Positions 10,106 through 18,610 of a stretch of 64,000 bases of DNA are shown here, in pieces. Under the pieces are notes generated by a model, which saw only the letters and a program-made list of their open reading frames with translations, was not told where the DNA came from and made no database searches. The position numbers were made by a program, and so were the translations under genes. The DNA is from CAVWDU01 sp963753815 (GTDB lineage Bacteria; Pseudomonadota; Gammaproteobacteria; Pseudomonadales; Halieaceae), in assembly GCA_963753815.1 (NCBI GenBank), contig CAVWDU010000007.1, positions 124,001 to 188,000 of the forward strand, in the 5' to 3' direction. How positions within the stretch are numbered: position 1 is the stretch's first letter; each line of letters begins with the position of its first letter.

Positions 10106-10289
10106 GCCAGGTCCAGGGGTGGAGGATAGGGGTGAAGACTTAAGGGTAAATGCTATGGGCGAGGGGGCCCCGCAGTAGGCTGCCGCCCTGTGAGTGTAGC
10201 ACGCCAGGGAATGACGCTCTGGCGACAGGATGGGCCTTCTCGGCCGTCGACCTGAACAGCGGATGAAGGAGAACCGGCTTTAAGTCGCG

Positions 10290-10312
10290 GCGCGATTGCC
10301 GTTGTTCAGAGG
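10290..10312. repeat. Palindromic intergenic element, copy 2 (partial)
   Basis: The 23 bases GCGCGATTGCC-4 nt-TTCAGAGG match copy 1 (8837-8859) at 19 of 23 positions, the differences lying in the four central bases. The left arm of the element is poorly conserved here, so this is a partial or diverged copy. Confidence 0.45.
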
Positions 10313-10392
10313 TGTCACAGGGCGGCTCGCGGCGTACAACAACAAGTTCTCTGCACGGGCCCGACAGACAAACATCTAGCAGGCCAGTGAAC

Positions 10393-10420
10393 AAAAAAAG
10401 CCCCGCAACAGCGGGGCTTT
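10393..10420 (-). terminator. Rho-independent terminator of the fasciclin-domain gene
   Basis: On the minus strand AAAGCCCCGC (10420-10411), a TGTT loop (10410-10407) and GCGGGGCTTT (10406-10397) form a perfect 10-bp stem, and the U-run continues to 10393. It sits 26 bp after the fasciclin-gene stop at 10447, in the right orientation to end that transcript. The stem is nearly symmetric, so some bidirectional activity is possible. Confidence 0.93.
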
Positions 10421-10446
10421 AGCAATGGGCTACAGCGTCGCAGGCG

Positions 10447-10962
10447 TTACGGAAGCAGCACTTTGTCGATGATCCAGACGAACCCGTTGCTGGCCTGTAC
10501 ACCCTGGCAGTCGATAGCGGCGTCATTCACCCGCGTCGCGTTGTCGCGGCGGTGGTAAAAGATGCTGCCGCCAAGAAGGGTGTCTCGACGGAATGCGTTG
10601 GTAAACCGGCGCGGGTCGGTCGTGTTCGGCGTGACGTGATACAGCAGCACCGCCGTGAGCAGATCGACGTCGTCAACCACATCTTCCAGCAGTCCGCCGG
10701 GGAGGGCATCGAAGGCCGCGTTCGTGGGGGCCAGTACGGTAATTCCTTCGGCTGTGGCGAGGTCGTCATCGAGACCCGCAGCGAGCACTGCATCTACCAG
10801 CGTGCTCAGCTCGGGCGTTGCGATCGCCGCTTCGGTGATCGTACCGTCGAACTCGACGATCTCGGTGCTCAGGCACTCGGGCATGGATTGGGCGTTCGCG
10901 ATTCCGGAGGCCAACACGGATCCAGCCAGGGTTGCTGCGGCAAAAACGTTTTTCAGATTCAT
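10447..10962 (-). CDS. Secreted fasciclin (FAS1) domain protein
   Basis: This is an exported single-FAS1-domain protein; such domains mediate adhesion or matrix interaction, but no specific partner is known. From ATG 10962 it has 171 residues. A Sec signal ending near SGIANAQ spans residues 1-25. One FAS1 domain covers roughly 40-165, with the H1-like LATAEGITVLAPTNAAFDALP and the H2-like box TAVLLYHVTP. The C-terminus SNGFVWIIDKVLLP is the usual FAS1 ending. AGGA lies 5 bases upstream of the start. Two cysteines (in PECLS and DCQG) could form a disulfide. A strong terminator follows, so it is transcribed alone or as the last gene. Confidence 0.9.
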   Translation of the reverse strand: MNLKNVFAAATLAGSVLASGIANAQSMPECLSTEIVEFDGTITEAAIATPELSTLVDAVLAAGLDDDLATAEGITVLAPTNAAFDALPGGLLEDVVDDVDLLTAVLLYHVTPNTTDPRRFTNAFRRDTLLGGSIFYHRRDNATRVNDAAIDCQGVQASNGFVWIIDKVLLP

Positions 10963-11426
10963 AATATTCCTCGTAGTGGGTTGCGCCATCGGCAGACAGG
11001 CTTACGGCCCCGGGGCAGCAGGGGGATCACCCGATACGACAGACGTCCATGACAAAACCTGGACATGACTCAAAAAAGGGCCCCATTTTCGCTAGCCCTG
11101 TTCGCTCACCGATTGGTGTCGCGTTGAAGGCAGGTAGGCTGGTTGCCTGTCGGAAAGCGGCGGCCGGGTGCGGTTTTGCCTGAAAGCCCCGCAGGGCGGG
11201 CCCTGAAAGATACCCCGGGGCCAGGCACCGACGGCACGATATACCGCCAGCAGTGCCCGCGGCACTGCGACGGCGATTCACGCCTCAGTCGGGTAGGGCA
11301 ACGCACCGCAGCGGGTGCGCGCCAGGGGGAGATCTGGCCGTTCGACCGAGCTGCTCAGCCGACTTTAGAGTCAGCAGGGCACGCGGGGCGACAGCTCAGG
11401 TTTGGCGCCGGGTTGAGCGGACTCGG
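10963..11426. other. Intergenic region without recognisable gene
   Basis: These 464 bases separate the bactofilin and fasciclin genes, both on the minus strand. Frames present are short and unsupported. A GGGCCC palindrome next to a T-run near 11077-11085 (minus strand) has no usable loop and is not called as a terminator. It must carry the fasciclin promoter; no clear -35/-10 pair is visible. Confidence 0.5.
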
Positions 11427-11960
11427 TCAGGCGTTGCCACTCTTGAGAGACATGCCCGAGTTGTTGTCGGCATCGCCTGAAGGGGCATGGCTGGCTTTCT
11501 TCGACGAGATGGGCACAGCCTTGGCCGCCGGCTCCGCCGGGTCCATATCGATACTGCCGCGGAAGATCGCGCCGTCTTCCAGCGTTACCCGTGGTGCCAC
11601 GATGTTGCCACTGACATTGCCCGACTGGGAGATCACGACTGTTTCCTCGCCCTTGACGTCGCCGGAAACCTCACCGTCGATTTTTACAATGCGTGCATTG
11701 ATATCGGCGGCAACAACGCCCGACTCACCGACAGTGACCTCATTTGATCCCAAATTGATGGTGCCCTCGACCCGACCCTGTACAAACAGGTTTTCGTCGC
11801 CGCTGATTTCACCCTTGATCTTGATCCCCGGTCCAATCATTGCCCCACTCCTGGCTGTTGTTTTTGCCGCGGGCGCCGCCGCTGCTTTTGGTTGGTCTTC
11901 GACAAGCGCACTGACTTCAGGTGACACTTGCTTATTTTTATTGCGTTCGAACATATCCAT
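11427..11960 (-). CDS. Bactofilin family cytoskeletal protein
   Basis: Bactofilins are small beta-helical proteins that polymerise without nucleotides and organise cell-shape or envelope functions. The 177-residue product has a flexible Ala/Pro-rich N-terminus (1-40), a central right-handed beta-helix (about 41-145) with repeating hydrophobic turns such as KIKGEISGDENLFVQGRVEG and VVAADINARIVKIDGEVSGD, and a polar tail (146-177). The length is normal. GGTGG touches the ATG at 11960 and is better spaced for the second ATG at 11954, so the true start may be two codons in. No peptidoglycan peptidase neighbour, common for bactofilins, is present. Confidence 0.9.
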   Translation of the reverse strand: MDMFERNKNKQVSPEVSALVEDQPKAAAAPAAKTTARSGAMIGPGIKIKGEISGDENLFVQGRVEGTINLGSNEVTVGESGVVAADINARIVKIDGEVSGDVKGEETVVISQSGNVSGNIVAPRVTLEDGAIFRGSIDMDPAEPAAKAVPISSKKASHAPSGDADNNSGMSLKSGNA

Positions 11961-12413
11961 CCACCGTTACATCCAATGGGAGATTCATGCTAGCAAGCGC
12001 CCGGGGGACGCACCATAGATCGGCAATACCTAACTGGCAAAAACTCCACTTTTCCAAGGTTAAGCGATAGGCCAGCGGTCACGGCAGGCATCTGCCTGAC
12101 AAGCCGACACGCAAGCGCGCCGACCACAGCAGGCTCGTACCCGCGATCAGAAGGTCCAGTCTCAGCCAGCATCGCGCGCTCAGTATATAAACGCGGGCGG
12201 TGCCACGGGAGGCGCAAAGCAGCCAACTATTCACGCCAGCGTCAGAAACAATTTACAACCGCCTCTCTGGGGCGGCGAGAGTGCAGTGGACCAGCAAACT
12301 GCCAATTCCCGCGATTCGTCCCGCCGGTTTGTGAGTTCGTCGCAACCCGTCTGGCGACCGGCTGATAAACTGCTAGACTCCCGCATCTTCAATGACCACG
12401 GGGTACACCGCAC
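11961..12413. other. Divergent intergenic region, no gene seen
   Basis: These 453 bases lie between the divergent bactofilin and DUF885 genes and should carry both promoters. I see no supported small gene, RNA or strong hairpin. A short A/T-rich box TATATAAA occurs at 12184-12191 but has no convincing -35 partner. Confidence 0.5.
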
Positions 12414-14159
12414 ATGAGGATCGTCATCGGGCTATTGGGCCTGTGCTGGCAAATCGGCATCAGCGCCGCTGAAACGACAGACTGGATCAGCCAGAGCAAT
12501 CAATACGCCATGAAGGTATTCGAAGCGCAGGCGGCCTTCGCACCCGAGTATGTTGCCGGTATCGGGCTCGACCAGTACGACGGCGAGATCATCGACCTGG
12601 GACCGCTCCTGTACGAACGCCAGCGCGCAAGTGCCGAGGCACTGCTCGCCACGCTGCGCAAAGCGCTGAAATCGGAGACGCAACCGCGCGTTCACCAGGA
12701 CCTGGAGATCCTGATTCAGGCCGTGGTCGACGACATGGAATCGGAACGCATAGAACACGAGCACCTGCTGCCCTACTACAACCTCCACCAATTGCTATAC
12801 CAGAGCTTTGACTCACTGCTCGATGCGCGCAATGACAAGTCGCGCTATGCCAGCGCCCTGGACAGGCTGCGCAAGTACACCGGCTCGGCGCAAGGCTACC
12901 GGCCCCTGACCACACTGGCCCGCGAGGCCAGCGAAGCGCGGTTCGATGTCGACGGCCTGGTCGGGCCCTACCGCGGCGAACTGCGCGCGGATCTCGACAA
13001 CGCACCGCGGATGATCGCGGGCATGGAAGCGCTGTTCAGCGAAGCCGGGCTGGACGGCTGGGAAAAGGAGTTCGGCGAACTCAAGGCGCAACTGGACGAC
13101 TACAAAGCGTGGCTGGAAGCAGAGATGCTGCCAAGGTCACGGGAGAGCAACCTCCTGCCGCAGGCGGTCTATGCAAACCTGCTGCAGGAATATGGCGTCC
13201 GCCTCTCCCCTGACGAGCTGATTGCCCGCGGCCAGTCCAACTACCAGCTGATACGCAGCGAGATGAAGGCCCTGGCCTGGCAGATCGCCACGCAGCGTGG
13301 CTGGAAGGACAAGAACCTGGTCTCGGTCATTCGGGCCATGAAGAAAGAACAGGTGCCGGAAGACAAGTTGCTGGCCCTCTACCAGAAGCGGCTGCAGCAG
13401 GTCGAGGCGATCATTCGCCGCGAGGATCTGGTCACGCTTCCCAAGCGCAAGGCCTCAATCAGGTTGGCGACCGCCGCCGAGTCGGCTGTCATTCCCGCGT
13501 CCTTCATGAGTCCGCCGCAGCTCGTGAACAACTCCGGACAATACGGCGAGTTCGTACTCGTCACGTCTAATCCGGCGCTGCAGGGCGACGACGCACAGAT
13601 GGATGATTGGAGCCACGATGCGATGACCTGGGCATTGACCGTGCACGAGGCGCGACCGGGGCACGAGATGCAGTTTGCACGGCTGATGGAAGACGGCACC
13701 TCCATGGCACGGGCCATTTTTTCCTTCAACAGCGCCAATGTCGAGGGCTGGGGCCTCTATGCGGAATCCATCATGCAGGAATACCTGCCAATAGAGGGTC
13801 AGTTGTTCAATCTGTACACCCGCCTGATGCGGGCGGCGAGGATGTTCCTCGACCCGATGGTCAACACGGGCCAGCTGACCCACGAGGATGTTGTGGCGTT
13901 TCTCACCGACCAGGTGGCGATGTCGTTGCCCATGGCCACGTCGGAAGCCGACCGGTACACGTTCAAGGCGCCGGGCCAGGCCACCTCCTACTACTTCGGC
14001 TACATGAACCTGCTGCAGTTGCGCACCGGGATCGAAATCGGACTTGGCGACGACTTTAACCAGCGGGAGTTTCACGATTTCATCCTGCGCCAGGGTCTGC
14101 TGCCCCCAGATTTACTGCGCGAAGCCGTGACGGAGCGGTTCCTGGGCACATCGCCCTGA
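12414..14159 (+). CDS. DUF885 family exported metallopeptidase-like protein
   Basis: This is a DUF885 protein, a family of predicted zinc peptidases related to carboxypeptidase-like folds; substrate unknown. The 581 residues fit the family (550-620). A signal peptide ends near ISAAETT (residues 1-20). The metal-site motif HEARPGH lies at about 411-417, and EGWGLYAE, which supplies the glutamate ligand in this family, at about 443-450. The AARMFLDPMVNTG and KAPGQATSYYFGY motifs typical of the C-terminal part follow. All key residues are intact. GGGG about 10 bases upstream is a weak ribosome site. Both flanks are intergenic, so it is probably monocistronic. Confidence 0.9.
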   Translation: MRIVIGLLGLCWQIGISAAETTDWISQSNQYAMKVFEAQAAFAPEYVAGIGLDQYDGEIIDLGPLLYERQRASAEALLATLRKALKSETQPRVHQDLEILIQAVVDDMESERIEHEHLLPYYNLHQLLYQSFDSLLDARNDKSRYASALDRLRKYTGSAQGYRPLTTLAREASEARFDVDGLVGPYRGELRADLDNAPRMIAGMEALFSEAGLDGWEKEFGELKAQLDDYKAWLEAEMLPRSRESNLLPQAVYANLLQEYGVRLSPDELIARGQSNYQLIRSEMKALAWQIATQRGWKDKNLVSVIRAMKKEQVPEDKLLALYQKRLQQVEAIIRREDLVTLPKRKASIRLATAAESAVIPASFMSPPQLVNNSGQYGEFVLVTSNPALQGDDAQMDDWSHDAMTWALTVHEARPGHEMQFARLMEDGTSMARAIFSFNSANVEGWGLYAESIMQEYLPIEGQLFNLYTRLMRAARMFLDPMVNTGQLTHEDVVAFLTDQVAMSLPMATSEADRYTFKAPGQATSYYFGYMNLLQLRTGIEIGLGDDFNQREFHDFILRQGLLPPDLLREAVTERFLGTSP

Positions 14160-14447
14160 GTCCGGGAGACTGCCGGCCCGCGCAATGGAACCGCGGCGCG
14201 GACATCGGTCCGTCACTGAACGCACGCCGCGTATGGACATATCCCGAGTTCGGAAGCCGCGCAACCGTTGCGTGGTCCCGGATTGTCGAGTAGCCTCTCA
14301 ATACACTCCATGTAAGCTGACGGAACAGGGTACGAGCCATGCGCGAAATCGGGAAGCGTCACGCTGGAGTGTGCGAGCAACCGGCGCAAAAAGGCTCTGT
14401 GGATGCACCACAGGGGCCTAACGGTTCTGCAGTGTCCAGCCTCTAAG

Positions 14448-15680
14448 ATGTCGAGCGCGCCGATGACGCAGCGCGCGCAGCTGGTTCATCACCGGACTGT
14501 CTTCGACGGCTGGCGTTCGATTGCCATTGCCATCTACATGGCCCTGGCCGGCTACAGTGTCATGGTGGGGATACCTGTCATCAGCACCGCCTGGGTCTCC
14601 CTGCTGGGGTTCACCGAGGTACAGGTGGGCCGTATTGCCGGCGCCGACCTGGGCGGGTTTTCCCTGGGCGCCGTGCTCGTATCGCCGCTTGTCGTGCGTT
14701 GGAATCGCCGCCTGCTCGCAGCGGGCGCCGCGCTGGTCGCGATCGGGGCCAACGCACTCTGCATGACCGTTCAGGGTTACCAGGAAACACTGTGGCTGCG
14801 TTTTGTCGCAGGGGCCGGCAGCGGTGCATTCACTGCGATCGCCATCGCCACACTCGCCGGCACCGCGAAGCCGGCCCGCGCCTTCAACCTGCTGCTATTC
14901 ACGTTCGCGTTTTCCCAAGGAGGTGAACTGTTCCTGCTTCCGAGGCTGTCCATGAATCAGATCTACCTGTTCTTTATGGCAACCTACGTGCTCGCACTGC
15001 TGTTCATTCGCTGGTTGCCTCCCCGCCCGGTCGAAAAGGCACTGGATGTCGAGGTGGAATCGCCTGCTTTTGCCAGTGGTGTCGCTGACCCCGTGCACCT
15101 GCACGTGCCTCGGTCTGTTCCCTGGCTGGTGCTGGCGGCCGTGTTATTCACTTATCTGAACATCGGCGCCTACTGGACCTACATTGAACTGGCGAGCGCG
15201 GCCTCGGCCGCGGACCCGGACTGGGTCGGGAGCCTGCTGGTCTATACCTCCGTGTTTTCGGTGATCGGCTGCGCCTGCGCCACGCTCATCAGTAACCGGT
15301 ATGGTCTCGCCAGACCGCTGCTGGTCACCCTTCTCGCCCAGGCGGCCATCGTCGGCATGCTGGCCAACGGCATCAATAATGTAAACGTCATGATCAGCAT
15401 GTTCAGCTTCAACTTCTGCTGGATTTTCGTCGACGTCTACCAGTCCGCCACGATAGCCAACGTCGATCATTCGGGACGTTTCGCGGCGCTGATGCCCGGG
15501 GCACAGGGCCTGGGCCAGATTATCGGACCCAACATGGCTGCTTCCATTCTTGCTGCGGGGATGGGCTATGGCAGCGTATTTCTATTGTGCGCGCTCGCCT
15601 CGCTGACCGCATTTGCCATCTACCTGGCTACCTACCTGAAACTCAGCCGGACGATCCCGGCGCTGGCGGACGCTTCCTGA
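14448..15680 (+). CDS. MFS transporter (12-TM)
   Basis: This is an inner-membrane major facilitator, probably an exporter of small molecules; substrate unknown. The 410-residue product shows about twelve hydrophobic segments, two halves and a central cytoplasmic loop (about residues 190-225, PPRPVEKALDVEVE). TM4-TM5 have the glycine-rich RFVAGAGSGAFTAIAIATLAG pattern, and TM11 carries ALMPGAQGLGQIIGP. The ATG at 14448 is preferred; the frame extends to 14403, but that stretch is not membrane-like. The ribosome site is weak, and ATG 14463 is an alternative. Confidence 0.85.
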   Translation: MSSAPMTQRAQLVHHRTVFDGWRSIAIAIYMALAGYSVMVGIPVISTAWVSLLGFTEVQVGRIAGADLGGFSLGAVLVSPLVVRWNRRLLAAGAALVAIGANALCMTVQGYQETLWLRFVAGAGSGAFTAIAIATLAGTAKPARAFNLLLFTFAFSQGGELFLLPRLSMNQIYLFFMATYVLALLFIRWLPPRPVEKALDVEVESPAFASGVADPVHLHVPRSVPWLVLAAVLFTYLNIGAYWTYIELASAASAADPDWVGSLLVYTSVFSVIGCACATLISNRYGLARPLLVTLLAQAAIVGMLANGINNVNVMISMFSFNFCWIFVDVYQSATIANVDHSGRFAALMPGAQGLGQIIGPNMAASILAAGMGYGSVFLLCALASLTAFAIYLATYLKLSRTIPALADAS

Positions 15681-15823
15681 GCCGACGTCTGCCACTGAGC
15701 ATGTACCACTCGCGCCGTACGGAGACCAGCTTGTTGTAAAGGCCTGAAGCGAGGGTGAGACGAAGCGAAAGCCGGCTCATAATCACAGTGCACACGGCGG
15801 TAGACATACGTTTGGCTGGTTTT

Positions 15824-17347
15824 TTACGTGGGCTGGTAGCCCCATTCGGCCACCCAGGGCTGCAACACCGGCAGCACTGGCGACAAAGGCTCGCGGTAGC
15901 GCTGCCAGCGGTCCCGGGCTCGCGTGTAGATGGGCTCGATCACCTGGTGATAACTGGGCGTTTGTATATCGCCGCGAGCGCGGGCCGTGTTGACATGCGC
16001 TTCGAGGTCGGGATGCCAGTCGAGGCCAAGGAAATCGAGCAGCGGTACGAGTGCCGCCCGGACCGAGTCGACGAGGTCCTCATAGCGCAGCGTGTACACC
16101 GACAGCGGCAGTACCCGGCGATACGCCTGCCAGAGCGTCATGACCGCATCGTAGAGTGCGGCGGTATCCTCGAGGGTCAGAAAGTTCACCATACCCTCGT
16201 TCAATTCGAAGGAGCGAAGATAGCAGCTGAGCACACTGTCACAGGGGTGTCGCAGTGCCAGCAGGAAACGGGCTCGCGGGAAAACGCGATGCAAAAGCCC
16301 CGCGTGCACCAGGTTGAGCGGCAGTTTGTCCACGACCAGGGCCGTCGACTGTTGCGGTTCGAGATGGCGCGCAAGCTCGGTGAAATACACTGCACGCAGT
16401 GCGTCCAGGTCACCGGCCTGAAGTGCATCGGGGTAGCCCCCGGGCAGGGCGGCCACCGCCTGTTCCAGCACCCGGACCATCGGTTTTTCCTCTACCACCG
16501 CGATCCCGGGATGACTGCGCAGCACCGTGTCCAGCAGGGTGGTACCCGAGCGGGGAAACCCGACCAGGAACACCGGGTCCGGCAGTGAATCGCTGATCCT
16601 GGCCGGCTCCCAGGTCGCGACCCATTCGGCCGAGAATTGCCGCCTCAGCTGCGAGATCTGGTCGCGATAGGCGGTTCGACCGATGCGCTGCGCCACCTCG
16701 GTCGATGCACTCTGTCGATTGGCCCGGGTCGCTGCCTGGAATGCACCGGCCGCGTCTCCCCGGCGGTCGAGCACTTCGGCCAGGAGGTAGTCGCGCGCCG
16801 CCGCGGTGTCGCTGTCGGACGGTGCCGACGGGGGCGCCTCCAGCCAGCGCCGGGCGGCATCGAAATCGCCCTCGTGTCGGGCCAATTCCGCCTGCCGCAG
16901 CTGCAATACGGGGTGGTTCGGGTCGCAATGGCGGCCGGCGCGCTCGAGAGCCTCACGCAGGTCCGTGACCCTATTCGCACGCTCGAGCTCCCGGCACACC
17001 TGGCCGTGCGCTTCGACATATTCAGGCCGGAGCGCCACTGCCTGCTCAAACGCCGCCAGTGCCTCATCGCGATCCCCCCTCGCCGCCAGGGCGTTGCCGA
17101 GATGAAAGTGGGTATCGGCGACGTCCGGCCGTGAGGCCAGGGCACCTCGATAACTCGCTACCGCCTCGTCGTGCTGGCCCAGGCCGGCATGGATCGTTCC
17201 CTCGATATTGAGCAGCAGGGGCGCGGCCGGGAACTGCTTGAGCAATCGATGAATCTCGGCCAGGGCCTCCGGCATGCGCCGTGCCGAATAGAGCGCAAAA
17301 ACGCCGCGAATATCCTCGGGGCCTGGTGCCGGGTTGTCGGAAGACAC
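15824..17347 (-). CDS. TPR-repeat sulfotransferase
   Basis: This PAPS-dependent sulfotransferase is fused to N-terminal tetratricopeptide repeats, an arrangement common in marine gammaproteobacteria; the acceptor is unknown. The 507 residues contain about four to five TPR units (residues 15-240, for example AALASRPDVADTHFHLGNALAARG). The sulfotransferase domain (about 250-500) has the PAPS 5'-phosphosulfate loop VGFPRSGTTLLDTVLRSHP near residue 262, and VDKLPLN and LALRHPCDSVLSCYL matching the 3'-phosphate site. The catalytic basic residue region is intact. The start lies 11 bp after the stop of the upstream dehydrogenase gene, suggesting co-transcription. Confidence 0.92.
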   Translation of the reverse strand: MSSDNPAPGPEDIRGVFALYSARRMPEALAEIHRLLKQFPAAPLLLNIEGTIHAGLGQHDEAVASYRGALASRPDVADTHFHLGNALAARGDRDEALAAFEQAVALRPEYVEAHGQVCRELERANRVTDLREALERAGRHCDPNHPVLQLRQAELARHEGDFDAARRWLEAPPSAPSDSDTAAARDYLLAEVLDRRGDAAGAFQAATRANRQSASTEVAQRIGRTAYRDQISQLRRQFSAEWVATWEPARISDSLPDPVFLVGFPRSGTTLLDTVLRSHPGIAVVEEKPMVRVLEQAVAALPGGYPDALQAGDLDALRAVYFTELARHLEPQQSTALVVDKLPLNLVHAGLLHRVFPRARFLLALRHPCDSVLSCYLRSFELNEGMVNFLTLEDTAALYDAVMTLWQAYRRVLPLSVYTLRYEDLVDSVRAALVPLLDFLGLDWHPDLEAHVNTARARGDIQTPSYHQVIEPIYTRARDRWQRYREPLSPVLPVLQPWVAEWGYQPT

Positions 17348-17358
17348 GTGCTTCGAGA

Positions 17359-18366
17359 TCAGAAACTGACGCAGATTTTGCCGAAGTGCTGCCCAGACTC
17401 CTGGTACCGGAACGCGTCAGGCAGGCCGGCAAGCTCAAAGCTGCGGTCTACCACCGGCCTGATCCCGTTGGCCTCGATGGCAGACACCATGTCCAGTTGC
17501 TGGGCGCGCGAACCGACCGTGATCCCGTTGATCACCGCATTCTTCTGGAACAGCGCGGCCGTCGGGATAGCACCGCTGATCCCGGTCAGGACACCGATCA
17601 GGGAGATATGCCCACCCATGGCCACAGCCCGGATCGACTGTGGCAGGGTGCCGGGCCCACCGACCTCGACAACCACGTCCACGCCGGCGCCGCCCGTCAA
17701 CTCCAGCGCTTTGTGCCCCCAGTCGGACTCGGACTGGTAATTGATGAGGTGATCGGCACCCAGTGCCTCCAACCGCTCAAGCTTGGCGTCGCTGGAGGAT
17801 GTCGCCGTCACCCGGCAGCCGGCGGCCTTGGCGAACTGCAGCGCGAAAACCGAGACACCACCGCTGCCCTGCACCAGCACGTGGTCGCCCGGCTTCACCC
17901 GTGCCTCCACCATCAGCGCGCGCCAGGCGGTGAGCGCCGCGCAGGGCAGTGTCGCCGCCTCCTCGAAACTGTAACCGGCGGGCATGGGCGTGAAGGCACT
18001 CGCCGCCATGGTCACTGACTCGGCCGCAAAGCCGTCGGCCATATCGCCCGGCACATCGAGCAACTTTGCCACCGCGTCCGGGCGCCCCTCGACCCAGTGC
18101 GGAAAGAACAGGCTCATCACCTTGTCGCCGACGGCGAAACCGGTGACGCCCTCGCCGACCGCCTCCACGGTGCCGGCACCGTCCGACATGGGTATGCGAC
18201 CGTCAGCGGCCGGTATCAGACCCGTGACCACCGCGTAATCGTGAAAATTGAGCGAGGTCGCATGATTGCGGACCCGCAACTCGCCCGGCCCGGGGTCACG
18301 GGGTTCTATGTTACAGAGCTGCAGATTATCCAGCCCCGCCGGCTCTTGCAGTCTTACCGCTTGCAT
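17359..18366 (-). CDS. NAD(P)H:quinone oxidoreductase / zinc-independent medium-chain dehydrogenase
   Basis: This 335-residue medium-chain dehydrogenase/reductase resembles quinone oxidoreductases and enoyl reductases. An N-terminal GroES-like domain (MQAVRLQEPAGLDNLQL start, HATSLNFHDYAVVTG) is followed by a Rossmann domain with VLVQGSGGVSVFALQFAKAAG near residues 165-185. The structural-zinc cysteine cluster is absent, as in the quinone-reductase branch. ATG 18366 has GGAG 7 bases upstream, which sets the start; the open frame to 18432 is not conserved. It precedes the TPR-sulfotransferase gene by 11 bp. Confidence 0.88.
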   Translation of the reverse strand: MQAVRLQEPAGLDNLQLCNIEPRDPGPGELRVRNHATSLNFHDYAVVTGLIPAADGRIPMSDGAGTVEAVGEGVTGFAVGDKVMSLFFPHWVEGRPDAVAKLLDVPGDMADGFAAESVTMAASAFTPMPAGYSFEEAATLPCAALTAWRALMVEARVKPGDHVLVQGSGGVSVFALQFAKAAGCRVTATSSSDAKLERLEALGADHLINYQSESDWGHKALELTGGAGVDVVVEVGGPGTLPQSIRAVAMGGHISLIGVLTGISGAIPTAALFQKNAVINGITVGSRAQQLDMVSAIEANGIRPVVDRSFELAGLPDAFRYQESGQHFGKICVSF

Positions 18367-18610
18367 GGGTTCTCTCCGACATTCCAGTTTACGAGGGCTT
18401 ATCCTAACGCAAACACCGGGACCGGGCACCACCGGTCACGGAGGGGCAGGCCCACGAAGCGCACACCGGGCCACCCTGATCGGTCAGGTCTGCCCTGTCG
18501 GCCCACGTGCCATTGTCGGCACAAGCGATTGCAGTACACTGCGACTATGACCGCGACAGAGAAATACCCGATCGGGAAACTGCACATCGAGCTCGCCCTC
18601 AGCGCAGACG

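Larger units (their letters stand above)
10106..10446. other. Intergenic region upstream of kynU with terminator and repeat copy
   Basis: No credible gene is seen in these 341 bases; the open frames lack ribosome sites and family-like sequence. The stretch holds the fasciclin-gene terminator at its right end and the weaker third copy of the palindromic element at 10290-10312. The remainder presumably contains the kynU promoter, which I cannot pinpoint. Confidence 0.6.

Noticed and set aside
10140..10394. 84-codon open frame upstream of kynU (minus strand)
   Set aside because: It spans the terminator, has no ribosome site, and its composition is unlike the coding genes here.
11070..11090. Terminator after the bactofilin gene
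   Set aside because: GGGCCC next to a T-run has no loop-forming stem of useful length.
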